From Lentzea aerocolonigenes (GTDB lineage: Bacteria; Actinomycetota; Actinomycetes; Mycobacteriales; Pseudonocardiaceae): 17,811 nucleotides of DNA. The stretch lies in the NCBI RefSeq assembly GCF_000955955.1, contig NZ_JYJG01000454.1:1-17811 (forward strand). Reading direction: 5' to 3'. Made by a program: the position numbers and the translations under genes. Below the pieces are notes generated by a model. That model saw nothing but the letters and a program-made list of their open reading frames with translations, was not told where the DNA came from and did not search any database. Below are positions 8,846 through 16,135 of this stretch, piece after piece; position 1 is the stretch's first letter; every line of letters begins with the position of its first letter.

Positions 8846-9238
8846 GAGATGCTCCACTTCTTGGCCTGAGCCGAGCTGAACGGGCCCGGTGGTCGGACCC
8901 GGGTTCCCACCCTAATTCGAGTCGGCAGTGGCACCGCGGATTCTTCGCGAATGGTGGAGATCCTTCGGTGAATTTCGGATCTACGTGAGGGATGCTTTTC
9001 CCGGCCATCGTCGCAGCCAGCCCGAACCTCGGCGTTCGGCGTTGGCAACTTCTTGTCCACCTGGCGGTTCGGCTATCAGCTTCTGATGCTGCTGAACATA
9101 CTGCTGCTCGAACTCGCGCCGCAGACGGCAACCTTCGAGGAAGACATGCGGCCGGTATCGTGCCGCGCCCTCTGGCTGCCGATCATCGGGGTGAAGGGTT
9201 GTCTAGTAGCGTGTCGCGGCTCAGTTGTGCTTCCGGTT

Positions 9239-9263
9239 GTGGATGAAGGGAACCTTCATCCAC
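9239..9263. repeat. Hairpin repeat 1 (GGATGAAGG type)
   Basis: A perfect 11-bp inverted repeat, GTGGATGAAGG / CCTTCATCCAC, has a 3-base loop (GAA). It is followed by CTGAGG; the string TCCACCTGAGG (9259-9269) recurs at 9374-9384 inside hairpin 2. It shares its arm with hairpin 3 at 9474-9492. It appears to be one member of a dispersed palindromic repeat family. Confidence 0.8.
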
Positions 9264-9355
9264 CTGAGGCTCAGGGCCCCGGCAAAGTCGTTCGTGCTGG
9301 TTGCAGCCTGCGCAAGGCTGCGTCCGGTTTGCCTCATACGCCCGGTTTGCGTGTG

Positions 9356-9406
9356 CCATGAACGGCACTTTTGTCCACCTGAGGTGCACGAATGCGCCGT
9401 TCATGG
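9356..9406. repeat. Hairpin repeat 2 (CCATGAACGGC type) with 29-base loop
   Basis: The arms CCATGAACGGC (9356-9366) and GCCGTTCATGG (9396-9406) are perfect 11-bp complements. The loop contains TCCACCTGAGG, also present next to hairpin 1. The arm is a variant of the same theme (ATGAA followed by GG), which supports a related repeat family. Confidence 0.75.
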
Positions 9407-9473
9407 TGAGAACTAGACGTGAGAGCGCTCCCGGCGTGGAACATCGTCACGGTGTGCCCAGGTCTGGTTGCTG

Positions 9474-9492
9474 GATGAAGGTTCCCTTCATC
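9474..9492. repeat. Hairpin repeat 3 (GATGAAGG type)
   Basis: The arms GATGAAGG (9474-9481) and CCTTCATC (9485-9492) enclose a 3-base loop (TTC). The arms are identical to the core of hairpin 1. It ends 41 bases before the left end of the IS. Confidence 0.75.
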
Positions 9493-9533
9493 TGCAAGAG
9501 CAAGCGCCAGAACTAAGCAGCGACACCCTGCTA

Positions 9534-9553
9534 GTGTCCTGCGCCGGAAATCC
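9534..9553 (+). repeat. IS630 left terminal inverted repeat
   Basis: GTGTCCTGCGCCGGAAATCC is the exact reverse complement of 10646-10665. Counting the flanking CTA/TAG bases, the match extends to 23 bp (9531-9553 and 10646-10668). Confidence 0.95.
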
Positions 9554-9577
9554 TCCGACTAAGTCTAGTGTGGGTGG

Positions 9578-10690
9578 ATGGCGCGGACTGGACGACCGAA
9601 AGTCGAGCTGGTGTTGACCGCTGACGAGCGGGAGACGCTGGAGCGGTGGGCGCGGCGTGCGACGAGTTCGCAGGCGCTGGCTCTGCGGTGCCGGGTGGTG
9701 CTGGCGTGCGCGGAGGGTTTGTCCAATGTGGAGGCCGCGGCGCGGCTGGGTGTGCATCGGACGATGGTGGGCAAGTGGCGTGCCCGGTTCGCGGACGGAC
9801 GCCTGGACGCGCTGATGGATGAGGACAGGCCGGGCCGGCCGCCGTCGATCACGGTCGACCAGGTGGAGGAGGTGATCGTGGCGACGCTGGAGGAGATTCC
9901 GCGCGATGCCACGCATTGGTCACGGGCGTCGATGGCGGAGAAGTCCGGGCTGAGCAAGTCGACCATCGGCCGGATCTGGCGCGACTTCGGGCTCAAGCCG
10001 CATCGTGCGGACACGTTCAAGCTCTCGACCGATCCGATGTTCGTGGAGAAGGTCGTGGATGTCGTTGGCCTGTATCACAATCCGCCGGAGCGGGCGGTGG
10101 TGCTGTGCGTGGACGAGAAGAGTCAGATCCAGGCACTGGACCGGTCTCAGCCGGTGCTGCCGATGATGCCCGGCATGCCCGAACGGCGCACCCACGACTA
10201 CGTCCGCAACGGCATCACCAGCCTGTTCGCCGCGTTCGACATCGCCGACGGCACGGTGATCGGCGAGTTGCACCGCCAGCACCGTGCCGCCGAGTTCAAG
10301 AAGTTCCTGATCACGATCGACAAGACCGTTCCCGCCGAGCTGGACGTGCACCTGGTCTGCGACAACTACGGCACCCACAAGACCCCGGCGATCAAAGCCT
10401 GGCTGGCCCGCCATCCTCGGTTCCACATGCACTTCACCCCGACCGGTTCCTCCTGGATCAACCAGGTCGAACGCTGGTCCGGACTCCTGGCCGAGCAGAA
10501 GATCAAACGCGGCGCCCACAAGAGCGTGCAGGCGCTGGAGAAGGATGTCCGAGCCTGGATCGCCGACTGGAACACCCATCCCCGGCCGTTCCTCTGGACC
10601 AAGACCGCCGAAGAGATCCTCGAGTCACTGCCCGATTTTGTAAGCGGATTTCCGGCGCAGGACACTAGCGGAACAGGTGCAATACACTAG
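9578..10690 (+). CDS. IS630-family DDE transposase, C-terminus frameshifted
   Basis: The transposase cuts and joins DNA at the element ends. The 370-residue frame has an N-terminal helix-turn-helix region (about 20-75; [19 protein letters not shown]), a second HTH (about 115-145; [15 protein letters not shown]) and a DDE catalytic core: Asp179 (CVDEKSQ), Asp262 (CDNYGTHK) and Glu298 (SWINQVERW). These match IS630. The last residues look wrong. The frame reads [20 protein letters not shown], runs through the right repeat and stops only in the duplicated host DNA. The next frame reads [11 protein letters not shown] and stops exactly at the TAG of the terminal CTAG, as IS630 proteins usually do. 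One base has probably been lost near 10630. The catalytic core is intact, so activity may remain. ATG 9578 has a weak GGGTGG just before it. Confidence 0.9.
   Translation: MARTGRPKVELVLTADERETLERWARRATSSQALALRCRVVLACAEGLSNVEAAARLGVHRTMVGKWRARFADGRLDALMDEDRPGRPPSITVDQVEEVIVATLEEIPRDATHWSRASMAEKSGLSKSTIGRIWRDFGLKPHRADTFKLSTDPMFVEKVVDVVGLYHNPPERAVVLCVDEKSQIQALDRSQPVLPMMPGMPERRTHDYVRNGITSLFAAFDIADGTVIGELHRQHRAAEFKKFLITIDKTVPAELDVHLVCDNYGTHKTPAIKAWLARHPRFHMHFTPTGSSWINQVERWSGLLAEQKIKRGAHKSVQALEKDVRAWIADWNTHPRPFLWTKTAEEILESLPDFVSGFPAQDTSGTGAIH
10646..10665 (-). repeat. IS630 right terminal inverted repeat
   Basis: This is the perfect reverse complement of the left repeat. Its last four bases (ACAC) were copied, together with 18 bases of flanking DNA, in the adjoining 22-bp duplication. 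Confidence 0.95.
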
Positions 10691-10705
10691 CGGAACAGGT
10701 GCAAT
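10662..10705. repeat. 22-bp tandem duplication across the IS right junction
   Basis: ACACTAGCGGAACAGGTGCA plus AT occurs at 10662-10683 and again, directly adjacent, at 10684-10705. The ACAC belongs to the IS end and the rest to the 3' end of the esterase gene. The duplication must therefore have arisen after the IS inserted. The second copy supplies the esterase stop codon, and on the plus strand the stop now used by the frameshifted transposase. Confidence 0.95.
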
Positions 10706-11916
10706 GGCACCGCCTCGGCGAGCATTCGGTAGCCCGTCGGGTTGAGGTGCAGGTGGTCGCCGACGTCCGCGGCGGGCAGGAGCTGCCGCGGACTCGCCGG
10801 GTCACGCACAGCGGCGTCGAAGTCGATGACCGCGTCGAACCGTTTGGAGGTGCGGATCCAGCGGTTCACGGTCTGCCGGGACTCCTCGCGGAACCCCTCG
10901 TCGTAGAAGCTGGTTCCGAACGGTGTCAGCGTGGCGCCGTAGACCTTGATGTCGTGCGCGTGGGCCCGTTCGAGGATCTGCTGGTAGGCGCAGATCAGGT
11001 CGTCGGCCACCTGTTTCTGGGCGGCTTCTGTCGTGGCCGCGGTGCCGATGTCGTTGACGCCCTCGAACAGGATCAGCCACCGGACCCCGCTCTGCGCCAG
11101 CAGATCGCGGTCGAGCCGGGCCAGCACGCTGGGGCCGAGACCGTCGTTCATCACCCGGTTGCCGCCCGCGGCCTGGTTCAGCACCGCGACCTCGCCCCGC
11201 GTCCGGTTGAAGAGCTGGTCGGGCCAGCGGTCGTTGCCGTTGGTGGTGGAGCCTCGGCCGTCGGTCAGCGAGTCGCCGATCACCACGACGGCCGGTGCGG
11301 CGGAGAGGACCTCGACGCCGCTGAGGAAGTACCAGTGGTCGGTCCGGGTCGCGCCGGGCAGGTCGGCCGCTTCGACGTGGTTGCCCGCCAGGAGGTGCGA
11401 CGTGGTGCGCGAGCCGGGGTGCGAGGTGATGTCGTTGGACGCCTGCCCGCGGGCCAGGTAGACCGTCACGGTGAGGTTCGATCCGGGCTTCAGCCGGAAG
11501 TCCAGCGGATCGGACACGACCAGCGCGCCCTTCGGAACGTCCACTGAGGACCGCCCGGTGAAGGTGACTCGTTGCAGCGTGGCCGGCTGGATCGCGCTGA
11601 CTCCCGCGCGACCGTCGGCCGGGAGTGCGATCGTGACAGCGGTGATCGGCAGCACCGTGCCGCCGAACGCGTTGGAGAAGCGCAACCGCATCCGCCGTCC
11701 GCCCGTCGTGACCCGGACGGTCTGGCGCAGGGTGGCGTCGGCCAGCACCAGACCGTTCTGGGTGAACGGCGGAGGCGGCATGTTGCCCGGTTCGCAGAGC
11801 TGCGGCATGGACGTCCAGGTGTTCACCCACCGGGTTCGCGCCGGAGCTTGTGCCTGCGCGACGGCCGGGGTGAGCACACCGGCCGCAGCCAGGCCGAAGA
11901 ACGAACGCCTGCGCAT
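10687..11916 (-). CDS. Tat-exported SGNH/GDSL esterase (XynE-like)
   Basis: The product (409 residues) is probably an extracellular carbohydrate esterase that removes acetyl or similar groups; the exact substrate is unknown. A twin-arginine signal ([12 protein letters not shown], residues 2-13) precedes a likely AQA cleavage near residues 22-24. Residues 30-200 form a beta-rich N-terminal domain ([19 protein letters not shown]). The SGNH hydrolase domain has GDSL with nucleophile Ser216, a Gly block AAGGNR, Asn288 in GVNDIG, and Asp387/His390 in DHLHLNPTG, so all catalytic motifs are present. ATG 11916 is chosen over GTG 11925 because GAAAGGG lies 8 bases before the ATG. The stop TAG (10687-10689) is the very site of IS630 insertion, and the protein end is unaltered. 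It has its own promoter at 11952-11980 with operators upstream. Confidence 0.9.
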   Translation of the reverse strand: MRRRSFFGLAAAGVLTPAVAQAQAPARTRWVNTWTSMPQLCEPGNMPPPPFTQNGLVLADATLRQTVRVTTGGRRMRLRFSNAFGGTVLPITAVTIALPADGRAGVSAIQPATLQRVTFTGRSSVDVPKGALVVSDPLDFRLKPGSNLTVTVYLARGQASNDITSHPGSRTTSHLLAGNHVEAADLPGATRTDHWYFLSGVEVLSAAPAVVVIGDSLTDGRGSTTNGNDRWPDQLFNRTRGEVAVLNQAAGGNRVMNDGLGPSVLARLDRDLLAQSGVRWLILFEGVNDIGTAATTEAAQKQVADDLICAYQQILERAHAHDIKVYGATLTPFGTSFYDEGFREESRQTVNRWIRTSKRFDAVIDFDAAVRDPASPRQLLPAADVGDHLHLNPTGYRMLAEAVPLHLFR

Positions 11917-11951
11917 CTTCCACACCCTTTCGGGAAGGGAGCTGAAAGATC

Positions 11952-11980
11952 AACGTAGGAGTGCCGCGGAACGGCGTCAA
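11952..11980 (-). promoter_or_regulatory. Sigma-70-type promoter of the esterase gene
   Basis: On the minus strand, TTGACG (-35, 11980-11975) and TACGTT (-10, 11957-11952) are separated by exactly 17 bases. Transcription would begin near 11945, giving a leader of about 29 bases that contains the ribosome site. Confidence 0.65.
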
Positions 11981-12004
11981 TCGCCAGGCGTTTCGAATTC
12001 ATTT

Positions 12005-12018
12005 TCGAAACGTTTCGA
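12005..12018. promoter_or_regulatory. LacI-family operator (GAAACGTTTC class) upstream of the esterase gene
   Basis: TCGAAACGTTTCGA is a perfect 14-bp palindrome just upstream of the -35 box. A neighbouring inverted repeat, CGTTTCGAA (11989-11997) / TTCGAAACG (12004-12012), overlaps it and could offer a second half-site. The core matches the operator before the rhamnosidase gene (5214-5225). Confidence 0.7.
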
Positions 12019-12042
12019 GGCCTCTTAAGTGCATCTCGCATG

Positions 12043-12056
12043 TCGAACCGGTTCGA
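12043..12056. promoter_or_regulatory. LacI-family operator (GAACCGGTTC class) between the LacI gene and the esterase
   Basis: TCGAACCGGTTCGA is a perfect palindrome, identical over 17 bases (with the preceding ATG) to the site at 13175-13188. It lies 6 bases beyond the LacI stop codon and 38 bp (centre to centre) from the GAAACGTTTC site, upstream of the esterase promoter. Confidence 0.75.
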
Positions 12057-12061
12057 GCGAC

Positions 12062-13075
12062 TCAGGCCCTGCGGCGCGCTCCGGTACTCGACCGCAGCGT
12101 GATCGGCGGTGCGAGCATGCTGTGCCGCGGCGTCGCCGACTCGTCGCCGATCTGCCCCAGCAGCAGGTCGACGGCCATCCGCGCCATCTCCACCGCAGGC
12201 ACGTCGCCGGCCGTCAGCGGCGGGTGGAAGTCCTCGGCGAGCCGGTCGGCGATCACGCCGGTCAGCGAGAAGTCGCGCGGCACGTCGAGCCCGGCGCGGT
12301 GCAGCGCGCGTTGCACTCCTGGCAGCGCGGCCTCGTTGATCGTCACCGCCGCCGTCACGTCCGGCCAGCGGGTCCTGATCTCCTCGAAACACGCCTGACC
12401 AGCGGCGGGTTCGTCCGCGCAGCACACCGTGTGCGCGTTGATGCCGCACTCCTCGGCAGTCGTCGTGAACGCCGTCGTCGCACGCAGAGCCGGGCCGTAC
12501 CCCGCCGCGACCAGCTCGTCGGACCGGTTGATCAGCACGACGTCCTGGTGACCCAGGTCGGCCAGGTGGCGCACGCAGCGGCTGATCAGCCCGGCGTAGT
12601 CGACGTCGACCCACCACGACGCGGCCGGGTCCTCGACGTGGCCGATCGTCACGAACGGCAGATCGGCGCTGGTCAGCCGGTCGACCCTGGGGTCCTGCAG
12701 GAGGATCTCCATCAGGATCACGCCGTCGACGCGCCGGCCGGTCACGATCCGCTCGAACGACCGGTCGTGGTCGCCGCCGCTGGGGGACAGCAGCACGTCG
12801 TGGTCGTGGACCGCGGCCGCCTCCACGACGCTGGCGACGAACGCCAGCTGCACGTCGGTGAGCCGGGCGCTCGCAGGCGGTATCACCAGCCCCAGCGTGC
12901 GGGTGCGTCCCTCGGCCAGCGCGCGGGCACTGGCGTTCGGCCGGTAGCCGAGCTCGTCGATCACGTCGTTGATCCGCTGGGCGGTCGCCGTCGAAACGGG
13001 CCGTTTCCCGCTCAGGGCGTACGACACGGTGCTCCGGGACACCCCGGCCCGCTTGGCGATCTCTCCGATGTTCAT
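12062..13075 (-). CDS. LacI-family sugar-responsive transcriptional regulator
   Basis: This is a 337-residue DNA-binding repressor. Residues 2-22 form the LacI helix-turn-helix (IGEIAKRAGVSRSTVSYALS). Residues 45-60 form the hinge helix (RPNASARALAEGRTRTLGLV), and residues 60-330 the periplasmic-binding-protein-like effector domain (DGVILMEILL, VDVDYAG, DFSLTGV). ATG 13075 has an excellent GGGAGG 3 bases upstream. A -10-like TACGAT (13114-13109) would start transcription near 13102. The operator at 13087-13099 then covers the start region, pointing to autoregulation. The gene is divergent from the ABC operon and upstream of the esterase, so those are its likely targets. The inducer is probably the imported sugar, but this is not shown by the sequence. 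Confidence 0.93.
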   Translation of the reverse strand: MNIGEIAKRAGVSRSTVSYALSGKRPVSTATAQRINDVIDELGYRPNASARALAEGRTRTLGLVIPPASARLTDVQLAFVASVVEAAAVHDHDVLLSPSGGDHDRSFERIVTGRRVDGVILMEILLQDPRVDRLTSADLPFVTIGHVEDPAASWWVDVDYAGLISRCVRHLADLGHQDVVLINRSDELVAAGYGPALRATTAFTTTAEECGINAHTVCCADEPAAGQACFEEIRTRWPDVTAAVTINEAALPGVQRALHRAGLDVPRDFSLTGVIADRLAEDFHPPLTAGDVPAVEMARMAVDLLLGQIGDESATPRHSMLAPPITLRSSTGARRRA

Positions 13076-13086
13076 GACCCTCCCGG

Positions 13087-13099
13087 TGAACCGGTTCGA
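13087..13099. promoter_or_regulatory. LacI-family operator (GAACCGGTTC class), autoregulatory
   Basis: TGAACCGGTTCGA contains the perfect core GAACCGGTTC (13088-13097) and matches the 14-bp site at 13175-13188 at 12 of 14 positions. It lies 12 bases before the LacI start codon, overlapping the probable transcription start. It is slightly weaker than the two perfect sites, as is often seen for autoregulation. Confidence 0.75.
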
Positions 13100-13126
13100 C
13101 TACGCATCATCGTAGAACTTTCCCTC

Positions 13127-13156
13127 TTGCGAGACACCATCGCGCCCGATTACGTT
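13127..13156 (+). promoter_or_regulatory. Promoter of the ABC transporter/glycosidase operon
   Basis: TTGCGA (13127-13132) and TACGTT (13151-13156) are 18 bases apart (17 if TTACGT is used). Transcription would start near 13163, so the operator at 13175-13188 lies just downstream, in a classical repressing position. Confidence 0.5.
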
Positions 13157-13174
13157 GGCGCCCACTTCCAGATG

Positions 13175-13188
13175 TCGAACCGGTTCGA
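13175..13188. promoter_or_regulatory. LacI-family operator (GAACCGGTTC class) of the ABC operon
   Basis: TCGAACCGGTTCGA is a perfect palindrome, extendable to 16 bp (13174-13189). Its centre is 89 bp from the autoregulatory site, so one tetramer could bridge the divergent promoters. Confidence 0.8.
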
Positions 13189-13225
13189 CCTCATGCCGTC
13201 AGCGCAGCCGCCAGGAAGGACCCCC

Positions 13226-14437
13226 ATGTTCCCCGCCTCTGTTCCCACGAGACTGCTGGCCGCGTTAGGCCTGGTCGTGTCCGTGACCGCGTGCTCGTCG
13301 ACGCCCGCCACGACCTCGGACGCGTTCTCCGTGTGGGACCCGTATCCGCAGTTCACCGCCGAGTCCGAGTGGGCGAAGACGATCGACAAGTGCGGCACGG
13401 AGGCGGGCGTGAAGATCCAGCGCCAGGCCTACGACACCACGGACCTGACCAGCAAGGTCCTGCTCGCCGCACAGCAGGGCACCGCGCCGCACGTGCTGGT
13501 GCTCGACAACCCGGTGGTGTCCACGCTCGCCGAGGCGGGAGTGCTCAAGCCGAACCAGGACGTCGGGCTCGACGCGTCGCAGGTCTCGCCGAACCTCGCC
13601 GCCGCCGGAGTCGTGAACGGCCAGACCTACGGCACGCCGATCGGGGCGAACACCCTGGCTCTCTACTACAACAAGGCGGTGCTGGCGGCGGCGGGCGTCG
13701 ACCCGGCGTCCATCAAGGACTGGGACTCGCTGACCGCCGCGCTGGCCAAGGTGAAGGCCTCCGGCAAGAAGGGCATCACCTTCTCCGCGATCGGCACCGA
13801 GGAAGGCACCTTCCAGTTCCTGCCGTGGTTCTGGGGCGCGGGCGCGTCGCTGACCGACCTGCCGTCCGGGAAGGCCGCGCTCGAACTGTGGAAGTCGTGG
13901 CTGGACAACGGGTACGCGCCGAACTCGGTCGTCGGCAACACCCAGACGACGAGCTGGCAGGAGTTCGCGACCGGCGAGTACGCGTTCACCGAGAACGGCA
14001 CCTGGCAGCTGGGCAACGCGAAGAAGGCCGGGTTCGAGTACGGCGTGATCCCGATTCCCGGCCGGACCGGCGGCACCGCGCCCGCGCCGACGGGTGGCGA
14101 GTTCGTCACGGTTCCGGCGCAGAGCGACAAGGACGCCGAGACCAAGGCGGGCCGCGTCGCGACCTGTCTCACCGCGCCGGACAAGGTGCTGGCCTCGGAC
14201 ACCGCGCTGACCTACATCTCCGCGGTGCCTTCCGTGCAGCAGCAACAGGTTTCGGCTCAGCCGGAGCTGGCCGTGTGGGTGGAGGCGGTGAAGAACGCCA
14301 AGGGGCGCACCGGGGACGACCTCGGCACGAAGTACCCGAAGATCTCACAGCCGCTGTGGGGTGCCGTGCAGGCCGCGCTCACCGGTGCCAAGACACCGGA
14401 AGCGGCGCTGCGGGACGCCCAGGCGTCGGCGAAGTAG
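13226..14437 (+). CDS. Sugar ABC transporter substrate-binding lipoprotein
   Basis: This is the extracellular binding component of a carbohydrate ABC importer, of the MalE/UgpB type (403 residues). A signal peptide with lipobox VTAC places the lipidated Cys at residue 23, so the mature protein is anchored to the outer face of the membrane. The body has the usual extracellular solute-binding features: a hinge-region YGTPIGANTLALYYNK segment, W-rich FLPWFWGAGAS, and TWQLGNAKKAGFEYGVIPIP. The ATG at 13226 follows a strong AGGAAGGA (13213-13220) and begins the signal peptide. An in-frame ATG at 13193 lacks such a site. It is the first gene of a four-gene operon. The ligand cannot be read from the sequence; a rhamnose-linked or other plant-derived oligosaccharide is a guess from context. 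Confidence 0.92.
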   Translation: MFPASVPTRLLAALGLVVSVTACSSTPATTSDAFSVWDPYPQFTAESEWAKTIDKCGTEAGVKIQRQAYDTTDLTSKVLLAAQQGTAPHVLVLDNPVVSTLAEAGVLKPNQDVGLDASQVSPNLAAAGVVNGQTYGTPIGANTLALYYNKAVLAAAGVDPASIKDWDSLTAALAKVKASGKKGITFSAIGTEEGTFQFLPWFWGAGASLTDLPSGKAALELWKSWLDNGYAPNSVVGNTQTTSWQEFATGEYAFTENGTWQLGNAKKAGFEYGVIPIPGRTGGTAPAPTGGEFVTVPAQSDKDAETKAGRVATCLTAPDKVLASDTALTYISAVPSVQQQQVSAQPELAVWVEAVKNAKGRTGDDLGTKYPKISQPLWGAVQAALTGAKTPEAALRDAQASAK

Positions 14438-14444
14438 GCACCTG

Positions 14445-15323
14445 GTGCGTTCGAGGCTGGCCGGCTGGGCCTTCCTGCTCCCGCTCGTGGCGTACCTGGC
14501 GGTGTGCTACGCGTATCCGTTGTTCACCAACGTCGACCTGAGCATCCGCGGGTACACCGTGCGCTCGTTCGTCCACGGTGGTGCGCCGCTGGTCGGGTTC
14601 GACAACTACGTCACCGTGTTCAGCGACCCGACCTTCCGCACGGCGTTGGTGAACACCGTCCTGTTCACCCTGATCTCGCTGTTCTGCCAGTACACCATCG
14701 GACTCGCGGCGGCGTTGTTCTTCGCCCGCGGGTTCCGGTTGTCGGCGACGCTGCGCGCGTTGTTCCTCGTTCCGTGGCTGCTGCCGCTGATCGTCTCGGC
14801 ATCCACCTGGGCGTGGCTGCTCAACAGCGAGTCCGGGCTGGTCAACGCGGTGCTGAAGGGCGTGGGGCTGGACCCGGTCAACTGGCTGACCTCGCCCGAC
14901 TGGTCGCTGGTGGCGGTGACGATCGCGAACATCTGGATCGGCATCCCGTTCAACCTCGTGGTGCTCTACAGCGGGCTGCAGAACATCCCGCGCGAGGTCT
15001 ACGAGGCGTCCGCTCTGGACGGTGCGAGTGGCTGGCAGACGTTCTGGCACGTCACGTTCCCGTTGCTGCGCCCGGTTTCCGCGATCACGCTGCTGCTCGG
15101 TCTGGTCTACACGCTGAAGGTCTTCGACATCATCTGGATCATGACGAAGGGCGGGCCGAGCGGCTCGTCCACCACGCTCGCCACCTGGGCGTACGAACTC
15201 GGGTTCGGGAACATGTTGCCGCGCTTCGGGCCCAGCGCCGCCGTCGGCAACGTGCTGATCCTGATCGCGGTCGTGGCCGGGCTGCTGTACATCCGCACCC
15301 AGCGCAGGCAGGAGCTCGCATGA
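14445..15323 (+). CDS. Sugar ABC transporter permease (MalF/UgpA type)
   Basis: This 292-residue inner-membrane subunit forms half of the transport channel. About six hydrophobic segments are visible, the first at residues 8-30 (AFLLPLVAYLAV). The cytoplasmic EAA loop, which contacts the ATPase, begins near residue 187 (EASALDGASGWQTFWHVTFPLL). The GTG at 14445 is chosen, 8 bases after the binding-protein stop, with a weak AGG before it; this suggests translational coupling. An open frame reaching back to 14361 overlaps the previous gene and would add an improbable Arg-rich tail. The gene overlaps the next by 4 bases. Confidence 0.9.
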   Translation: MRSRLAGWAFLLPLVAYLAVCYAYPLFTNVDLSIRGYTVRSFVHGGAPLVGFDNYVTVFSDPTFRTALVNTVLFTLISLFCQYTIGLAAALFFARGFRLSATLRALFLVPWLLPLIVSASTWAWLLNSESGLVNAVLKGVGLDPVNWLTSPDWSLVAVTIANIWIGIPFNLVVLYSGLQNIPREVYEASALDGASGWQTFWHVTFPLLRPVSAITLLLGLVYTLKVFDIIWIMTKGGPSGSSTTLATWAYELGFGNMLPRFGPSAAVGNVLILIAVVAGLLYIRTQRRQELA

Positions 15324-16123
15324 GGTCCTGGCGCACCCCGGTCGGCGTGCTGCTCACCGCGCTGATGCTGTTCCCGGTGTACTGGATGGTCAACGTGTCG
15401 CTCACACCCATGAGCGACATGCGCAAGCCGCCCAGCATGTTCCCGGTCAACCCGACGACCGAGGGCTACGAACGGGTGCTGCGCGAGCAGCTGCCGTACC
15501 TCGGCACGAGTCTGCTCGTCGCGGCCGGAACCGTGGTGCTGACGCTGGTCCTGGCGGCACCGGCGGCGTACTCGCTGGCCAAGCTCCGTCCCGCCGGCCG
15601 GCCGACGCTCGGCTTCGTGCTGCTGGTCGCGCAGATGATCCCGGGAATCATCATGGCGCTGGGCTTCTACGGCATCTACGTCAAGCTCGGCATCACGAAC
15701 ACCGTGTGGGGACTGGTGCTCGCGGACTCGACCATCGCGGTGCCGTTCGCCGTGCTGATCCTGACGTCGTTCATGGCGTCCGTGCCGGACGAGGTGCTAC
15801 AAGCAGCCAAGATCGACGGGGCGGGCCCGTGGCGGTCGTTCGTCTCGATCGTGCTGCCCGCCAGCCGCAACGGCCTGGTGACCGCCGCGCTGTTCTCGTT
15901 CCTGTGGGCGTGGTCGGACTTCCTGTTCGCCGCCACGCTCGACTCCGGCGGCGCGCTGCAGCCGCTCACCCTCGGCATCTACCGCTACATCGGCAACAAC
16001 AACCAGGAGTGGAACTCGATCATGGCCACCGCCGTGGTCGCGTCCGTGCCCGCGACGGTGCTCATCGTGGTGGCCCAGCGGTTCGTCGCCGCGGGTGTCA
16101 CGTCGGGTGCCGTCAAGGACTGA
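15320..16123 (+). CDS. Sugar ABC transporter permease (MalG/UgpE type)
   Basis: The second membrane subunit of the importer has 267 residues and about six membrane segments (first: VGVLLTALMLFPVYWMV). The EAA loop begins near residue 158 (EVLQAAKIDGAGPWRSFVSIVLP). Its ATG overlaps the upstream TGA (ATGA), and GCAGGAG lies at the right distance, so the two permeases are made together. No ATP-binding subunit follows. In actinobacteria a shared MsiK-type ATPase often serves such importers, and this is presumed here. Confidence 0.92.
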   Translation: MRSWRTPVGVLLTALMLFPVYWMVNVSLTPMSDMRKPPSMFPVNPTTEGYERVLREQLPYLGTSLLVAAGTVVLTLVLAAPAAYSLAKLRPAGRPTLGFVLLVAQMIPGIIMALGFYGIYVKLGITNTVWGLVLADSTIAVPFAVLILTSFMASVPDEVLQAAKIDGAGPWRSFVSIVLPASRNGLVTAALFSFLWAWSDFLFAATLDSGGALQPLTLGIYRYIGNNNQEWNSIMATAVVASVPATVLIVVAQRFVAAGVTSGAVKD

Positions 16124-16135
16124 AGGGGAAAACCT

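Larger units (their letters stand above)
8846..9530. other. Gene-free stretch with hairpin repeats
   Basis: No convincing gene lies here. Short open frames exist, but they lack ribosome sites and their peptides are just readings of the hairpin repeats. The left part (8846-8990) should carry the promoter of the small secreted gene (-): a TTAGGGT about 70 bases upstream of its ATG is a possible -10. A small inverted repeat AGATCC/GGATCT (8958-8982) is present. Positions 8990-9235 contain nothing recognised. Positions 9239-9492 contain three hairpins, listed separately, and then the IS begins. Confidence 0.6.
9534..10665 (+). mobile_element. IS630-family insertion sequence, 1132 bp
   Basis: The element has perfect 20-bp terminal inverted repeats (GTGTCCTGCGCCGGAAATCC at the left, its complement at the right). 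It is flanked on each side by TA (9532-9533 and 10666-10667) within CTAG, the TA target duplication expected for IS630/Tc1-mariner elements. It carries one transposase gene. The target CTAG contains the stop codon of the esterase gene on the opposite strand. A 22-bp duplication spans the right junction. Confidence 0.93.

Noticed and set aside
9053..9361. A 102-residue open frame with a hydrophobic start in the gap before the IS
   Set aside because: It has no ribosome site or conserved motif, and its second half is just the translation of the hairpin repeats.
9183..9404. Small minus-strand peptide beginning MNGAFVHLRW
   Set aside because: It is entirely derived from the hairpin repeats. Such peptides are a common false prediction where these repeats occur.
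9239..9492. CRISPR-like array
   Set aside because: The three elements are palindromes of unequal size and spacing without regular spacers, and no cas gene is near.
10228..10668. Alternative plus-strand frame through the transposase ending at 10668
   Set aside because: Only its last dozen residues ([11 protein letters not shown]) look genuine, as the displaced end of the transposase; the rest is out of frame.
12029..13225. A long upstream extension of the binding-protein gene
   Set aside because: It runs antisense through the LacI gene. The lipoprotein signal and ribosome site fix the start at 13226.
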